A DNA stretch of 64,000 nt from Mariniflexile sp. AS56 (lineage in GTDB: Bacteria > Bacteroidota > Bacteroidia > Flavobacteriales > Flavobacteriaceae). The notes under the pieces were generated by a model. It was not told the origin of the DNA and made no database searches. It saw only the letters and a program-made list of their open reading frames with translations. Both the position numbers and the translations under genes were made by a program. Shown in pieces: positions 34,543 to 43,696 of the stretch; the stretch's first letter is position 1, and every line of letters starts with the position of its first letter. Where the stretch lies: assembly GCF_030552475.1 (NCBI RefSeq), contig NZ_JAUPED010000010.1, positions 152,152 through 216,151 of the forward strand, written 5' to 3'.

Positions 34543-35076
34543 TTAAATAGCATCAATACTATCATCGTCAATAGCATCTTTTTCAATAAGCGTCACCGCG
34601 CGTTGCAACATTAAGTTGTTTGGGTAGGTTACTAAATCGCCATTTTCTAAACGTAAATGCAGTTGAAAAGCACGAATATCTTCAATGATGCCTTCAAGTG
34701 GGAAATCTTTATCGTGTATTTGAATTTTGTCTCCCACTTTATAAGGAAAGGAAACGAACATAATGATACCCGAAGTAATGTTGCTTAAAATGGACCAAAT
34801 GGCAAATAAACCAATACCTATTACAGCAAAAACAGATGAAAACACAACCACTAAATCATGCAATTGCGTACCAAAAATAAAAGGAATGATAAGCATAGCT
34901 AATATGAATAGTGTTACAGATACGTATCTGTTTATTAAGTGTATACGTGCTAAATTGATACCGTTTTTTCGAGAAATTTTAGTAATTAATGTGGTAATAA
35001 TAAACCGAGCAACAAGTAAAAAAAGAAGGAGGAAGCCGGTAATTATGAATGCGTTTTTGTAGGTTTCAAAAAACAT
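34543..35076 (-). CDS. small mechanosensitive channel (MscS family)
   Basis: Protein of 177 residues with three hydrophobic segments (about 10-30, 48-68, 72-100) and an MscS beta domain: SNITSGIIMFVSFPYKVGDK, then IQIHDKDFPLEGIIEDI and TYPNNLMLQRAVTLIE. It is shorter than E. coli MscS (286 residues) and lacks the C-terminal cage domain, a common short form. It releases solutes on hypo-osmotic stress. It lies in front of corA on the same strand. Confidence 0.87.
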   Translation of the reverse strand: MFFETYKNAFIITGFLLLFLLVARFIITTLITKISRKNGINLARIHLINRYVSVTLFILAMLIIPFIFGTQLHDLVVVFSSVFAVIGIGLFAIWSILSNITSGIIMFVSFPYKVGDKIQIHDKDFPLEGIIEDIRAFQLHLRLENGDLVTYPNNLMLQRAVTLIEKDAIDDDSIDAI

Positions 35077-35128
35077 GTATTATTTATTTAGATTAGAATT
35101 AAGTACAAGGATATATTAGAGAACAAAA

Positions 35129-36073
35129 TTAATTTAATTGGAGTGTATCTCTAAGAATTTCATCTTTATTAAATTTTTTATTCCAATACGAAGATTTTAT
35201 AGTTTTTAATTTGGTTGCTTTTGTTGTTAACATTTTGGCATTTTCACCATAGCCACTATTAAAAGTTTCTTCCCAACTTAATATATCATAGGGGAAATTT
35301 GGATTGAAATTTATTAAAAGTATTCTGTTTAATTCTGGATAAGAGATAGAATAGGTATTGGATGTTAAACTTGTAATAGCCTTATAAGCTTTTAAGGGAA
35401 TATGGCTGAATCTTAAATTTTCAAAAGAAGGAATAATTTCTAAATTACCTGTAGGTAATGATTTTGGATTGATACGAAGTTGCGCCCATAATTCATTCTC
35501 TAAAATAGATTTCTTTATACTGAAAGCCTCATCTGCTTCACCTTCAAAATAGGAGTGAGAAGTTACTTCAAATGGCTCACGATTATTAAGTTGCACATAA
35601 ACATGCCCACACCATTCTTGTATGGAGCTCGAAACTTTTAGAGCGTGTTGATTGTTTGAGACAGGATAAAAAACACTTTGCATCGTGGAATATGGATAGA
35701 CACCTGTATTGAAGTTTTTAGTAGAATTTAACTTTAAAACAGGAATATTGTTGGGGTTTTGCTTGTCTGCTTTTACTTGAGTGTCGGCTAGAAAATCTTC
35801 AGTAACATAAATTAAAACGGCATGTCCTTCTCTTATTTCTCCATAACGTGCTTGTTCTAATTTATATGATGAAATTTCAGCTTCACCTCCATACCAATAA
35901 TCTTTAAATTCTTGCGGTAAGAGTTTTTTATTAAAAGCTTTTTCTGAATTGTCGGGTAAGTTTGAATTGTTTGCAATAGGTCCTACTTGCTTTTCTTGAT
36001 TACATGATGTTAATAACCAGAGAAACCCGACTACAAACCAAAGGTGTAAGTCTACTTGCATAATCTTCTTCAT
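35129..36073 (-). CDS. conserved lipoprotein, unknown function
   Basis: Protein of 314 residues with a lipoprotein signal: FVVGFLWLLTSCNQ, the Cys being the lipidation site. The mature part contains DYWYGGEAEISSYKLEQARY and SSSIQEWCGHVYVQLNNR; no catalytic motif is recognised. The conserved WCGHVY pattern suggests a structured beta-rich domain. Homologues next to maf are sometimes mis-annotated as Maf because of position. Met5 is an alternative start. It follows maf by 30 bases and is probably co-transcribed with it. Confidence 0.7.
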   Translation of the reverse strand: MKKIMQVDLHLWFVVGFLWLLTSCNQEKQVGPIANNSNLPDNSEKAFNKKLLPQEFKDYWYGGEAEISSYKLEQARYGEIREGHAVLIYVTEDFLADTQVKADKQNPNNIPVLKLNSTKNFNTGVYPYSTMQSVFYPVSNNQHALKVSSSIQEWCGHVYVQLNNREPFEVTSHSYFEGEADEAFSIKKSILENELWAQLRINPKSLPTGNLEIIPSFENLRFSHIPLKAYKAITSLTSNTYSISYPELNRILLINFNPNFPYDILSWEETFNSGYGENAKMLTTKATKLKTIKSSYWNKKFNKDEILRDTLQLN

Positions 36074-36103
36074 AAGATAGAATTTAGTTATAAAGTTACA
36101 ACG

Positions 36104-36697
36104 CTACAAACCCTCAGCAATGGCATTTAACGTTTTATAAACAATATGTGTAGGCAGCCCCATCACATTAAAATAAGAGCCTTCAATTTTAGTAACACCA
36201 ATAAGTCCAATCCATTCTTGAATGCCGTAAGCACCCGCTTTATCAAAAGGTTTGAAGGTGTTGATGTAGTATGATATTTCATCATCACTTAACTCTTTGA
36301 AAGTAACTTTTGTAATGGCGTTTAGCGTTTTTTCATATGTTTTTGTTGTAAAACAAACTGATGTTATAACTTCGTGTGTGGTGTTGCTTAACGATTTTAT
36401 CATTTGAAAAGCATCTGCTTCTGTTCTAGGTTTACCCAAAGCGACGTTGTTATGCCAAACAATAGTATCGCTGGTAATAAGTATGTCTTCCGCTTTTAGT
36501 TCGTTTTTAAAGGGTAAGGCCTTTAGTTGAGCTAGGTAATCGCTTATTTCGAAATGTTTTAACCGTGGAGGGTATTCTTCAATAACAGGTTTTAAGCGAA
36601 TTTCAAAATCTAAACCTAGGGTTTTGAAAAATTCCTGTCTTCTGGGTGAACCCGAAGCTAAAATTATTTGGTAATCTTTTACTTTGTCATTTAACAT
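36104..36697 (-). CDS. maf: Maf family nucleoside triphosphate pyrophosphatase
   Basis: House-cleaning enzyme that hydrolyses non-canonical or modified NTPs to NMP and PPi. The N-terminal LASGSPRRQEFF is the Maf phosphate loop, ITSDTIVW holds the metal-binding Asp, LGKPRTEADAFQMI follows, and FKPFDKAGAYGIQEW with GSYFNVMGLP closes the active site. The ATG at 36697 is used; a TTG two codons upstream is also open. It lies in the leftward run between the UbiA-type gene and the lipoprotein gene. Confidence 0.94.
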   Translation of the reverse strand: MLNDKVKDYQIILASGSPRRQEFFKTLGLDFEIRLKPVIEEYPPRLKHFEISDYLAQLKALPFKNELKAEDILITSDTIVWHNNVALGKPRTEADAFQMIKSLSNTTHEVITSVCFTTKTYEKTLNAITKVTFKELSDDEISYYINTFKPFDKAGAYGIQEWIGLIGVTKIEGSYFNVMGLPTHIVYKTLNAIAEGL

Positions 36698-36747
36698 TTT
36701 CAATAGTTTTCAAGTTTCAAAAATTTTTGCTTGTAACAGCAAACTGT

Positions 36748-37662
36748 TTATTTGTTCATACTATAAAAATAAAGTAACAAGGAGAGCATTCCGAAAAACA
36801 TCACCAATTTAAGCACAATACTGATGTGATGAAAGTCTTTTTTTGTAATAGCACTAAAAAGTTTAATGGTGCTATAGAGTAGTGGCCCGATTATAAATAT
36901 GATAAAGTATATAACAGCTAGTTCGTTTTTATAAAGCGAATTAATAACATACGATCCCACAAGAAACAAGGGGATAAAAGATAAGGCAAACAGTACTTTA
37001 GTAGCACGCTCGCTACCAATAGCGATGGGTAAGGTGTTCATACCTGCTTTGTAATCACCATTTATATCTTCAAGATCTTTAGTGATTTCTCGAAGTAAAT
37101 TAATGATGAATGCAAACACCGCATAATCGAAAATAATTTTAAAAAAAGTTAATTGCGTTTGTTGGTTGGTATTGTTGATTGCGGGAAGCAACTCGAAGAT
37201 ACCAACAATAATTAAAGACAGTGCCACTAAAACCGAAATTACAATATTCCCAATTAAAAGCGTCTGTTTTAAATAGGTAGCATACACATAAAGCAAGGCT
37301 GAAATGATAACAAATAGTGAGAAAAACGCGTTTCTACCTACCGAATACGACAAATAAAACCCGACGCCAACACCAAGCACGTTAAAAAGAATGAATAAGT
37401 TATAAGCTGTTTTTTCTGAAATAGATTTACCAACAATAAGTTTATCAGGTTTATTAATAAAGTCGGTTTCAACATCATAAATATCATTTATAATATTCCC
37501 AGCAGCAGCAATACAAATGGTGGCAACTATTAAAAGTGTAATTCCCAAAGTATCTAAACTGGTTTGAACACCAAAAGGCTCTAAAAGGGCATATTTAATA
37601 AGTAACTGCACCAAGGCAATCATTAATAAATTTTTCCAACGGATTAGGTTTAGGAAGTTCAA
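36748..37662 (-). CDS. UbiA-family prenyltransferase
   Basis: Integral membrane prenyltransferase of 304 residues with about eight to nine helices. The first Asp-rich motif is NIINDIYDVETDFINKPDKL and the second is DLEDINGDYKAGMNTLPIA, both expected for Mg2+-prenyl-PP binding. Flavobacterial homologues are usually named geranylgeranylglycerol-phosphate geranylgeranyltransferase, but the acceptor is not proven here. It sits between kdsC-like and maf genes in a housekeeping run, so a role in isoprenoid-linked lipid or quinone synthesis is plausible. Confidence 0.87.
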   Translation of the reverse strand: MNFLNLIRWKNLLMIALVQLLIKYALLEPFGVQTSLDTLGITLLIVATICIAAAGNIINDIYDVETDFINKPDKLIVGKSISEKTAYNLFILFNVLGVGVGFYLSYSVGRNAFFSLFVIISALLYVYATYLKQTLLIGNIVISVLVALSLIIVGIFELLPAINNTNQQTQLTFFKIIFDYAVFAFIINLLREITKDLEDINGDYKAGMNTLPIAIGSERATKVLFALSFIPLFLVGSYVINSLYKNELAVIYFIIFIIGPLLYSTIKLFSAITKKDFHHISIVLKLVMFFGMLSLLLYFYSMNK

Positions 37663-37696
37663 ATGTTTAATTTTTAAAAGTTGAATACTAAAGCTC

Positions 37697-38206
37697 TTAC
37701 AAAGCCCATTTTCCTTGCACTTTTAATACCTGCTCAATAACGTCTCTGGCGGCACCTTCGCCACCGTTTTTGTGTGATATGTATTTAGAAATGGCTTTTA
37801 TTTCTGGAATGGCATCTTGTGGGCAAGTTGGTAAACCAACACGTTTCATTACGGGGTAATCAGCCACATCATCACCCATATAAATAATATGTTCTGGGTT
37901 TATGTTATTGTCTTTTATGTAGGTTTCGAATTGTTTTATTTTATCATGCGCACCAAGAAAAACATCTTTAATACCTAAGCCTTCTAAACGTAATTTTACA
38001 CCTTCATTAGTTCCTGCCGAAATGATGGCCACATTATAACCAGCACTTACCGCAAATTTCAAAGCAAAACCATCTTTAATACCCATGGTTCTTAATAATT
38101 CACCATCCGTAGTTACTAAAACAGTGCCGTCTGTTAACACACCATCTACATCAAAAATAAAGGTGGTTATTTGGTTTAAATATTCTTTATAGCTTTTTTC
38201 TTCCAT
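37697..38206 (-). CDS. KdsC-type HAD phosphatase
   Basis: HAD phosphatase of 169 residues, C0 type without a cap. Motif I is TFIFDVDGVLTDGT (catalytic Asp-x-Asp), motif II is NVAIISAGTNEGVKLRLEGL, and motif IV is YMGDDVADYPVM. The length and pattern fit 3-deoxy-D-manno-octulosonate 8-phosphate phosphatase, which frees Kdo for lipopolysaccharide. The usual SGR after motif II is SAG here. It overlaps the DUF2520 gene by 20 bases, an arrangement common in the phylum. Confidence 0.88.
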   Translation of the reverse strand: MEEKSYKEYLNQITTFIFDVDGVLTDGTVLVTTDGELLRTMGIKDGFALKFAVSAGYNVAIISAGTNEGVKLRLEGLGIKDVFLGAHDKIKQFETYIKDNNINPEHIIYMGDDVADYPVMKRVGLPTCPQDAIPEIKAISKYISHKNGGEGAARDVIEQVLKVQGKWAL

Positions 38207-38954
38207 GTGTGTGTTGTATCGAACTTGTAATTAGGTTGTAAATATCTTTATGATGTGGGTCTTGTAAAAGTTTTAAGTGCCTTTTCAAGGTTTTTGTATC
38301 GTTACGTTTTGCAGGCCCCGTTTGCGCGATGAAAGGGGATAGGTTTTGCACTTTCTTAGCCGTTTCTAAAATAAGCGGTTTTAATAGGTCGAATTCTGCA
38401 CCTTCGCTTTCGGTTATTTCGTGGGCTACTCTGTAAAGTTGGTTGGTGAAATTATTGACAAAAACAGCTGCCAAATGCAATACTTTGCGTTGGTCTGTAT
38501 TTACTTTTTTTGTGGGACTTCCAATAGACTTGGCTAGATCTTTTAAAAAGTAATATTCTGGAGTTTCTACGGCCTCAATACAAATAGGCACATTGGCAAA
38601 ATCGATAGCGGCTGTTTTACTAAACGTTTGTAAAGGGTAGAAAACCCCACGCTTGTGCTTTTTATCAATATCGTAAATACCTGCAGCACCAGAGGTATGT
38701 ACAACCAATCTGTTTTCAAAAGGAAGTTGGGATGAAAGCGTTTTAATAGCATCATCACTTACGGCTAAAATGTATAAATCGGCCTCTTTAAGTTGTGCTA
38801 AATCGTCAATTATTTCAACTTCGTTTTTATATGGGTTTAAAGTATCAATACTTCTGTTATACCATTGTTTAACAGTTACTTGATTTGCACTATTGAAAGC
38901 TTTAAATAAATGGGTGGCGACATTGCCGGCTCCTAGGATAATTACTGAAATCAT
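38187..38954 (-). CDS. Rossmann-like DUF2520 protein
   Basis: Protein of 255 residues: an N-terminal NAD(P)-type Rossmann domain (MISVIILGAGNVATHLFKAF, then DLYILAVSDDAIKTL) and a C-terminal DUF2520 all-helical domain (HLAAVFVNNFTNQLYRVAHE, then GPAKRNDTKTLKRHL). Similar to ketopantoate-type and pyrroline carboxylate reductases in fold; substrate not known. It overlaps the kdsC-type gene and lies 19 bases after the Crp/Fnr-type gene, so it is part of the same leftward operon. Confidence 0.88.
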   Translation of the reverse strand: MISVIILGAGNVATHLFKAFNSANQVTVKQWYNRSIDTLNPYKNEVEIIDDLAQLKEADLYILAVSDDAIKTLSSQLPFENRLVVHTSGAAGIYDIDKKHKRGVFYPLQTFSKTAAIDFANVPICIEAVETPEYYFLKDLAKSIGSPTKKVNTDQRKVLHLAAVFVNNFTNQLYRVAHEITESEGAEFDLLKPLILETAKKVQNLSPFIAQTGPAKRNDTKTLKRHLKLLQDPHHKDIYNLITSSIQHTHGRKKL

Positions 38955-38973
38955 ATGGCGAAAATAACGATAA

Positions 38974-39561
38974 TTATAAAAACACTTTACGTTCTTTGAT
39001 ATATAATTTTTTTAATTTTTCAAGTTTTTTAATAGATCGAATAACGGTTTCAACTCGTAATCCGGTAAGTTCAGAAATTTGTTGGCGGGTTAAATTCACT
39101 TCAAAATCGGTTGTAACTTTGGCCGTTTCTTTTAAATGATTTAGCAACGTTAAAATACGGTGTTCTGGCGGATAGATGGATACTTCCTTGGCTATTTTAG
39201 CTTTATAAACCATGCGCTTACAAATAAGTTCTGTGAATTTTAAATGAATGTCTGTATGTTCTTTTAAAAGCTGAAAAAAAGTTTCTTTTGGTACTATATA
39301 AATAGAACAGTCACTTAAACACAAGGCATTCGCTGGGTATTTAGAGTTTGAAAAAAGTGGTGGCTCACCAAAGGAGGTGTTGTTTGTAAAATAACCTTGT
39401 ACAAACTCTTTTCCATCTTCAGTAATATTGAACATTTTTACGTCACCTTCCTTAATCTGATAGTAAAAAGAAGCTTTTCCTCCTTCAGTAAAAACAAGTT
39501 CATTTTTTTTATAACGTCTTAATTTAGGAAGATAGCGTTCAAGAATAAGGTCTGGTATCAT
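38974..39561 (-). CDS. Crp/Fnr family transcriptional regulator
   Basis: Regulator of 195 residues. Residues 15-115 form a cyclic-nucleotide-binding-type beta roll (YQIKEGDVKMFNITEDGKEF, FGEPPLFSNSKYPANALC); residues 130-195 form a winged helix (TRQQISELTGLRVETVIRSI). No N-terminal four-Cys cluster of FNR is visible, so it is not an obvious iron-sulfur sensor. It is divergent from a small membrane protein and a truncated haemoglobin gene, with an 18-bp palindrome of TGAT-N4-ATCA type directly upstream. It probably controls those genes and itself. Confidence 0.9.
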   Translation of the reverse strand: MIPDLILERYLPKLRRYKKNELVFTEGGKASFYYQIKEGDVKMFNITEDGKEFVQGYFTNNTSFGEPPLFSNSKYPANALCLSDCSIYIVPKETFFQLLKEHTDIHLKFTELICKRMVYKAKIAKEVSIYPPEHRILTLLNHLKETAKVTTDFEVNLTRQQISELTGLRVETVIRSIKKLEKLKKLYIKERKVFL

Positions 39562-39565
39562 GCTG

Positions 39566-39583
39566 TTATGATTTCAATCATAA
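39566..39583. promoter_or_regulatory. FNR/Crp-type operator
   Basis: TTATGATT-TC-AATCATAA, a palindrome with 8-bp arms that contains TGAT-N4-ATCA, the FNR/DNR core. It lies 4 bases upstream of the Crp/Fnr-type start codon and between divergent genes. Its centre, 39574.5, is 41.5 bases from a start site near 39616 expected from the AAATTTG at 39605-39611, the class II activator spacing. Confidence 0.65.
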
Positions 39584-39638
39584 AATAACAAAGATAGGTT
39601 TTAGAAATTTGTAGTATAAATTATTAAACTTAAATATC

Positions 39639-39929
39639 ATGAATTTTCACAACAAGTATTTTATTAATTTTAAAGCAGATTACATGCTATATGTTCCATT
39701 AACTATTATTCTGCAAAGCTGTATTGGATCTGTCGCTGCCATGTATATTTTGATGAATAGTAAGTCGCCTACTTTTTTATTAGAATTATCACTTTGTGTT
39801 ATTGTTTCTATGGCGTATAACGCTTCAATTATGGCACAATTAACATACAAATGGGTGTTTAATTTACTAATTTTATCGCTAGTTACTAATGTCGCCTTAA
39901 TTGTATTGAATTTAATGCGTTTACAGTAA
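39639..39929 (+). CDS. small membrane protein next to globin gene
   Basis: Protein of 96 residues with three hydrophobic helices (about 14-38, 42-62, 68-92). No family is recognised. It is separated from the truncated haemoglobin gene by only 7 bases, and both read away from the Crp/Fnr gene, so they form one unit. Small three-helix proteins of this type are frequent next to flavobacterial globin or denitrification genes, but no activity can be assigned. It may tie the globin to the membrane. Confidence 0.6.
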   Translation: MNFHNKYFINFKADYMLYVPLTIILQSCIGSVAAMYILMNSKSPTFLLELSLCVIVSMAYNASIMAQLTYKWVFNLLILSLVTNVALIVLNLMRLQ

Positions 39930-39936
39930 ACCGTTT

Positions 39937-40326
39937 ATGATAAAGAAAGATATTAAAACCAGAGAAGATGTGTATGTATTGGTGTCATCATTTTATAAAA
40001 AAGTTAGGAAAGACACTGTTTTAGGCCCTTTTTTTAATGATGTGATAACCGATTGGGATGCTCATTTAGATAGATTAACTTCGTTTTGGGAAGCAAGTTT
40101 ATTTTTAAAAACGAAGTATTTAGGAAATCCGTTAGAAGCCCATGTTAAAGTAGATAAAGAAAATAATAACAGTATTACAGAACTGCATTTTGGCTTGTGG
40201 TTAAATTTGTGGTTTGAAACTGTTGACGAACTTTTTGAAGGTGATTATGCTAACAATGCGAAACAGCGCGCCCGCAAAATGGGAACATTCCTGTATTTGA
40301 AAATTTTTGAAGCCCGACAACAGTAA
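39937..40326 (+). CDS. group III truncated haemoglobin
   Basis: Haem protein of 129 residues with the 2-over-2 globin fold. Visible are FYKKVRKDTVLGPFFND, DWDAHLDRLTSFWEASLF and ELHFGLWLNLWFETVDELF, in which His (HFGLW) is the probable proximal haem ligand. Group III proteins are linked to NO, oxygen or redox chemistry. The gene follows the small membrane protein after 7 bases and lies under a candidate FNR-type site, consistent with induction at low oxygen or by NO. Confidence 0.9.
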   Translation: MIKKDIKTREDVYVLVSSFYKKVRKDTVLGPFFNDVITDWDAHLDRLTSFWEASLFLKTKYLGNPLEAHVKVDKENNNSITELHFGLWLNLWFETVDELFEGDYANNAKQRARKMGTFLYLKIFEARQQ

Positions 40327-40467
40327 ATACTGTTTTGATGTGTTTAGAATCGTACTTTTTATCAAAAAACTATTTTAGTTTTAAAATATGACTTAAAACT
40401 TGGCTTTTTGCACTCGATTTTTCGTCTTTTTCACAAACTTTAACACTTCTAAACAAACTTAAATACT

Positions 40468-40475
40468 TAAATTTG
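40468..40475 (+). promoter_or_regulatory. -7 box of ccsBA
   Basis: TAAATTTG matches TAnnTTTG 26 bases before the ccsBA ATG. No good TTTG box is found 19-20 bases upstream, so the assignment rests on the -7 box and position. Confidence 0.45.
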
Positions 40476-40500
40476 CGCGACCTTAAAACAGGTTCGTATT

Positions 40501-43500
40501 ATGCAAAATAAACTCACCAAAATTCTTTTCTCAACACGACTTACCGGTATTTTATTTATAGTATTTGCAGCAGCTATGGCTACAGGTACGTTTTTAGATG
40601 CAGGACAAGACACATCGCCAACCGCTTACACAAGAAATTTAATTTATAATGCATGGTGGTTCGAGGGTATTATGTTGGTTTTTGTTATTAACTTTTTGGG
40701 AAATATTTTTAGGTATCAACTTCATAAGAAAGGGAAGTGGTCTACTTTAACATTGCACTTAGCGTTTATCTTTATTTTTTTAGGAGCTTTTATTACGCGA
40801 TATATTAGTTTTGAAGGTATGATGGCCATTCGAGAAGGTGCTACAGAAAACACCTTTCTTTCACAAAAAACATATATAACCACTTATATTGATGGTGATT
40901 ATGAAATTAATGGGGTTGCCCAACGCTTGCCAATAGAACGTGAAGTCGATTTTTCTGGACGTTTAGAAAATGATTTTAAAGTAAATGTAAAATACGATCA
41001 ACAACCCGTAACAATCGAGTTGGAGAAATTTATAAAAGGTGCTGAAGAGGATATTATTCCAGATGAAAAAGGTGAGGCATATTTAAAAGTAGTTGAAGCT
41101 GGCGGTGGCGGTGCACATAATCACTTTTTAAAAGTAGGCGAGGTACAAAGTATTCATAATGTGCTATTTGCGCTTAACAAGCCTACAGATGGCGCTATAA
41201 ATATTACTTATACCAATGATGAACTGACTATTAATTCACCATTTGAAGGCGAATATATGGTTATGGCAACCATGGCTGAAGGTGTTTTGGTAAAAGATAG
41301 TTTACAGCCTTTAATGTTGCGTTCTCGTTATGTGATTGGAGATATGCAAATGGTATTTCCTAAACCAGTTGTTAAAGGTGTTTTCGATATTGTTCAAAAA
41401 TCGAAAATTTTGAAGAATGATGAAGATGGTGTGGTATTAAAAGTAAGCTCAAATGGCGAAACCAAACGTATTGGTTTGTTGGGAGGAAAAGGAATGAACA
41501 ACGCCTTTAAGCAAGTTTCTGTTGGAGGCTTGGACTTCGCTTTTAAATATGGCTCTAAAATTATGGAACTTCCTTTTGCTGTTAAATTAAACGATTTTGA
41601 AGCAGAACGCTATCCAGGGACGGAGAATGGCTATTCGGCTTATTCAAGTGAAGTAACCGTTGTAGATGAAAAAGAAGGTAGCTATGACTATAAAATTTTT
41701 ATGAATAATATTTTAGATCATGGTGGTTATCGCTTTTTCCAATCGAGTTTCGATCCAGATGAGAAAGGGACTATTCTATCTGTAAATCATGATTACTGGG
41801 GCTCTTTAATCACTTATATAGGATACTTTTTATTGTATTTTGGCTTGATGGCTATCTTGTTTACAAAAGGATCTCGTTTTGGAGATTTAGAAAGACAGTT
41901 GGATAAGATTAAGGCTAAAAAAGCAAAACTTCTAGGAGTATTTATGCTCTGTTTTGGGTTGAATTCTTTCGCGCAAATACATTCTGAAAATGATGGGCAC
42001 AACCACAATAAAAAGGCAACACACGCACAAATTGATTCTGTTTTAGCAGCAAATATTACTCCAAAAAAACATGCTGATGCTTTTGGGCATTTGGTAATTC
42101 AAGATTTAAGCGGCCGTATGATGCCCGTGAATACTTATGCATCAGAAATGGTTCGTAAGTTAAGCAAAAATGATACCTATGGCGATTTTAATGCGAATCA
42201 AGTATTCTTGTCTATTCAAGAAAGTCCGATGCTTTGGTATAATGTGCCAATTATTTATTTAGCAAAGAAAAAAGCAGATTCTATAAGACATATTATTGGT
42301 GTAGATGAAAGTGAAAAGTATGTGGCTTTAGCCGATTTTTTCACTGAAAGAGGCGATTATAAATTGGCTCCTTACTTAGATGAAGCTTATAAAACAACGT
42401 CACCTAATGGATTTCAAAAGGAATTTAAGGAAGCCGACCAACGTGTGAATTTATTATACAATACGGTAGAAGGGATGTCTTTAAAAATATTCCCGATTCC
42501 GAATGATGAAAATAATAAATGGATTTCTTCCTTCGATTATAAGAATGACACGCATCAAGTACAAGATTCACTTTACGGAAACTTTATAAAGAATGGTTTC
42601 AGAATGTATTTATATACGTTAAATGCAGCGAAACAATCTGGCGATTTTTCTGAAGCTTCAAAATTATTAGATGCTTTCAAAAAAACACAGCACCAATATG
42701 GAGCCGAGGTGATGTTAAGTGATGATAAAATAAAGACCGAAATTCTATATAACAAATATGATATTTTCAAAAAACTATTTAGTTGGTATATGTATGCTGG
42801 TAGTTTGTTGTTTGTGTTATTAATTGTTCAAATTTTCAAAGAAAAAAGTAAGGGTTTAAATATAGCGGTTAACGTGTTTAAGTTTGTTATTTTGGGCTTA
42901 TTCATTTTGCATACTTTGGGCTTAATTGTGAGATGGTACATTTCTGGTCATGCACCGTGGAGTGATGCTTACGAGTCTATGATTTATGTTGCTTGGGCAA
43001 CCATGTTTTTTGGTTTAGCTTTCGGAAGAAAAAGTGATTTAACCATCGCATCAACCGCATTTGTAACAGCGATGCTGCTTATGATTGCTCATTGGAATTG
43101 GATGGACCCTGCTATCGCTAATCTACAACCTGTTTTAAACAGTTATTGGTTAATGATACATGTTGCCGTAATTGTGGCAAGTTATGGTCCGTTTACTTTA
43201 GGGATGATCTTGGGTGTCGTAGTTCTTTTATTAATGATTTTCACTACGGAAAAGAACAAACGTAAAATGGATTTAAACATTAAAGAACTGACTATAATTA
43301 ATGAGATGGCCTTAACCGTAGGTTTAGTTATGCTTACCATAGGAAACTTTCTAGGTGGTATGTGGGCTAACGAAAGTTGGGGACGTTATTGGGGTTGGGA
43401 TCCTAAAGAGACTTGGGCACTTATTAGTATTATGGTTTATGCCTTTGTAATACACATGCGATTAATTCCAGGGCTTCGTAGTAGATGGTTTTTCAACTTG

Positions 43501-43689
43501 ATGTCTATCGTCGCTTTTTCAAGTATTATTTTCACCTATTTTGGGGTTAATTTCTACCTGTCAGGTTTACACTCGTACCAATCGGGACAGCAAATCGCAA
43601 GTTTTAATGCGATTGCGATTTCTATTGCTCTAATCGCTATATTAGCTGTTTTCGCATACCGTGGCTATGTGAAATATTATAAAAAATAA
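40501..43689 (+). CDS. ccsBA: fused cytochrome c biogenesis protein CcsBA
   Basis: Fusion of ResB/CcsB and CcsA, the system II haem exporter and ligase that attaches haem to apocytochrome c outside the inner membrane. 1062 residues: N-terminal membrane helices (about 10-31, 55-71, 77-98) and a large periplasmic ResB-like domain; a helix at about 435-456; an exported middle part that includes a His-rich segment after the internal signal-like helix (HSENDGHNHNKKATH); then about eight CcsA helices. The haem-handling WWD motif is WGRYWGWDPKETWALI, and the flanking His residues are in MIHVAVIVASYG and LSGLHSYQSG. It is one large monocistronic gene. Confidence 0.94.
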   Translation: MQNKLTKILFSTRLTGILFIVFAAAMATGTFLDAGQDTSPTAYTRNLIYNAWWFEGIMLVFVINFLGNIFRYQLHKKGKWSTLTLHLAFIFIFLGAFITRYISFEGMMAIREGATENTFLSQKTYITTYIDGDYEINGVAQRLPIEREVDFSGRLENDFKVNVKYDQQPVTIELEKFIKGAEEDIIPDEKGEAYLKVVEAGGGGAHNHFLKVGEVQSIHNVLFALNKPTDGAINITYTNDELTINSPFEGEYMVMATMAEGVLVKDSLQPLMLRSRYVIGDMQMVFPKPVVKGVFDIVQKSKILKNDEDGVVLKVSSNGETKRIGLLGGKGMNNAFKQVSVGGLDFAFKYGSKIMELPFAVKLNDFEAERYPGTENGYSAYSSEVTVVDEKEGSYDYKIFMNNILDHGGYRFFQSSFDPDEKGTILSVNHDYWGSLITYIGYFLLYFGLMAILFTKGSRFGDLERQLDKIKAKKAKLLGVFMLCFGLNSFAQIHSENDGHNHNKKATHAQIDSVLAANITPKKHADAFGHLVIQDLSGRMMPVNTYASEMVRKLSKNDTYGDFNANQVFLSIQESPMLWYNVPIIYLAKKKADSIRHIIGVDESEKYVALADFFTERGDYKLAPYLDEAYKTTSPNGFQKEFKEADQRVNLLYNTVEGMSLKIFPIPNDENNKWISSFDYKNDTHQVQDSLYGNFIKNGFRMYLYTLNAAKQSGDFSEASKLLDAFKKTQHQYGAEVMLSDDKIKTEILYNKYDIFKKLFSWYMYAGSLLFVLLIVQIFKEKSKGLNIAVNVFKFVILGLFILHTLGLIVRWYISGHAPWSDAYESMIYVAWATMFFGLAFGRKSDLTIASTAFVTAMLLMIAHWNWMDPAIANLQPVLNSYWLMIHVAVIVASYGPFTLGMILGVVVLLLMIFTTEKNKRKMDLNIKELTIINEMALTVGLVMLTIGNFLGGMWANESWGRYWGWDPKETWALISIMVYAFVIHMRLIPGLRSRWFFNLMSIVAFSSIIFTYFGVNFYLSGLHSYQSGQQIASFNAIAISIALIAILAVFAYRGYVKYYKK

Positions 43690-43696
43690 TTAGATT

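Noticed and set aside
35129..36073. Calling the lipoprotein next to maf a Maf protein
   Set aside because: It has a lipoprotein signal and none of the Maf motifs; the true Maf is the gene upstream at 36104-36697.
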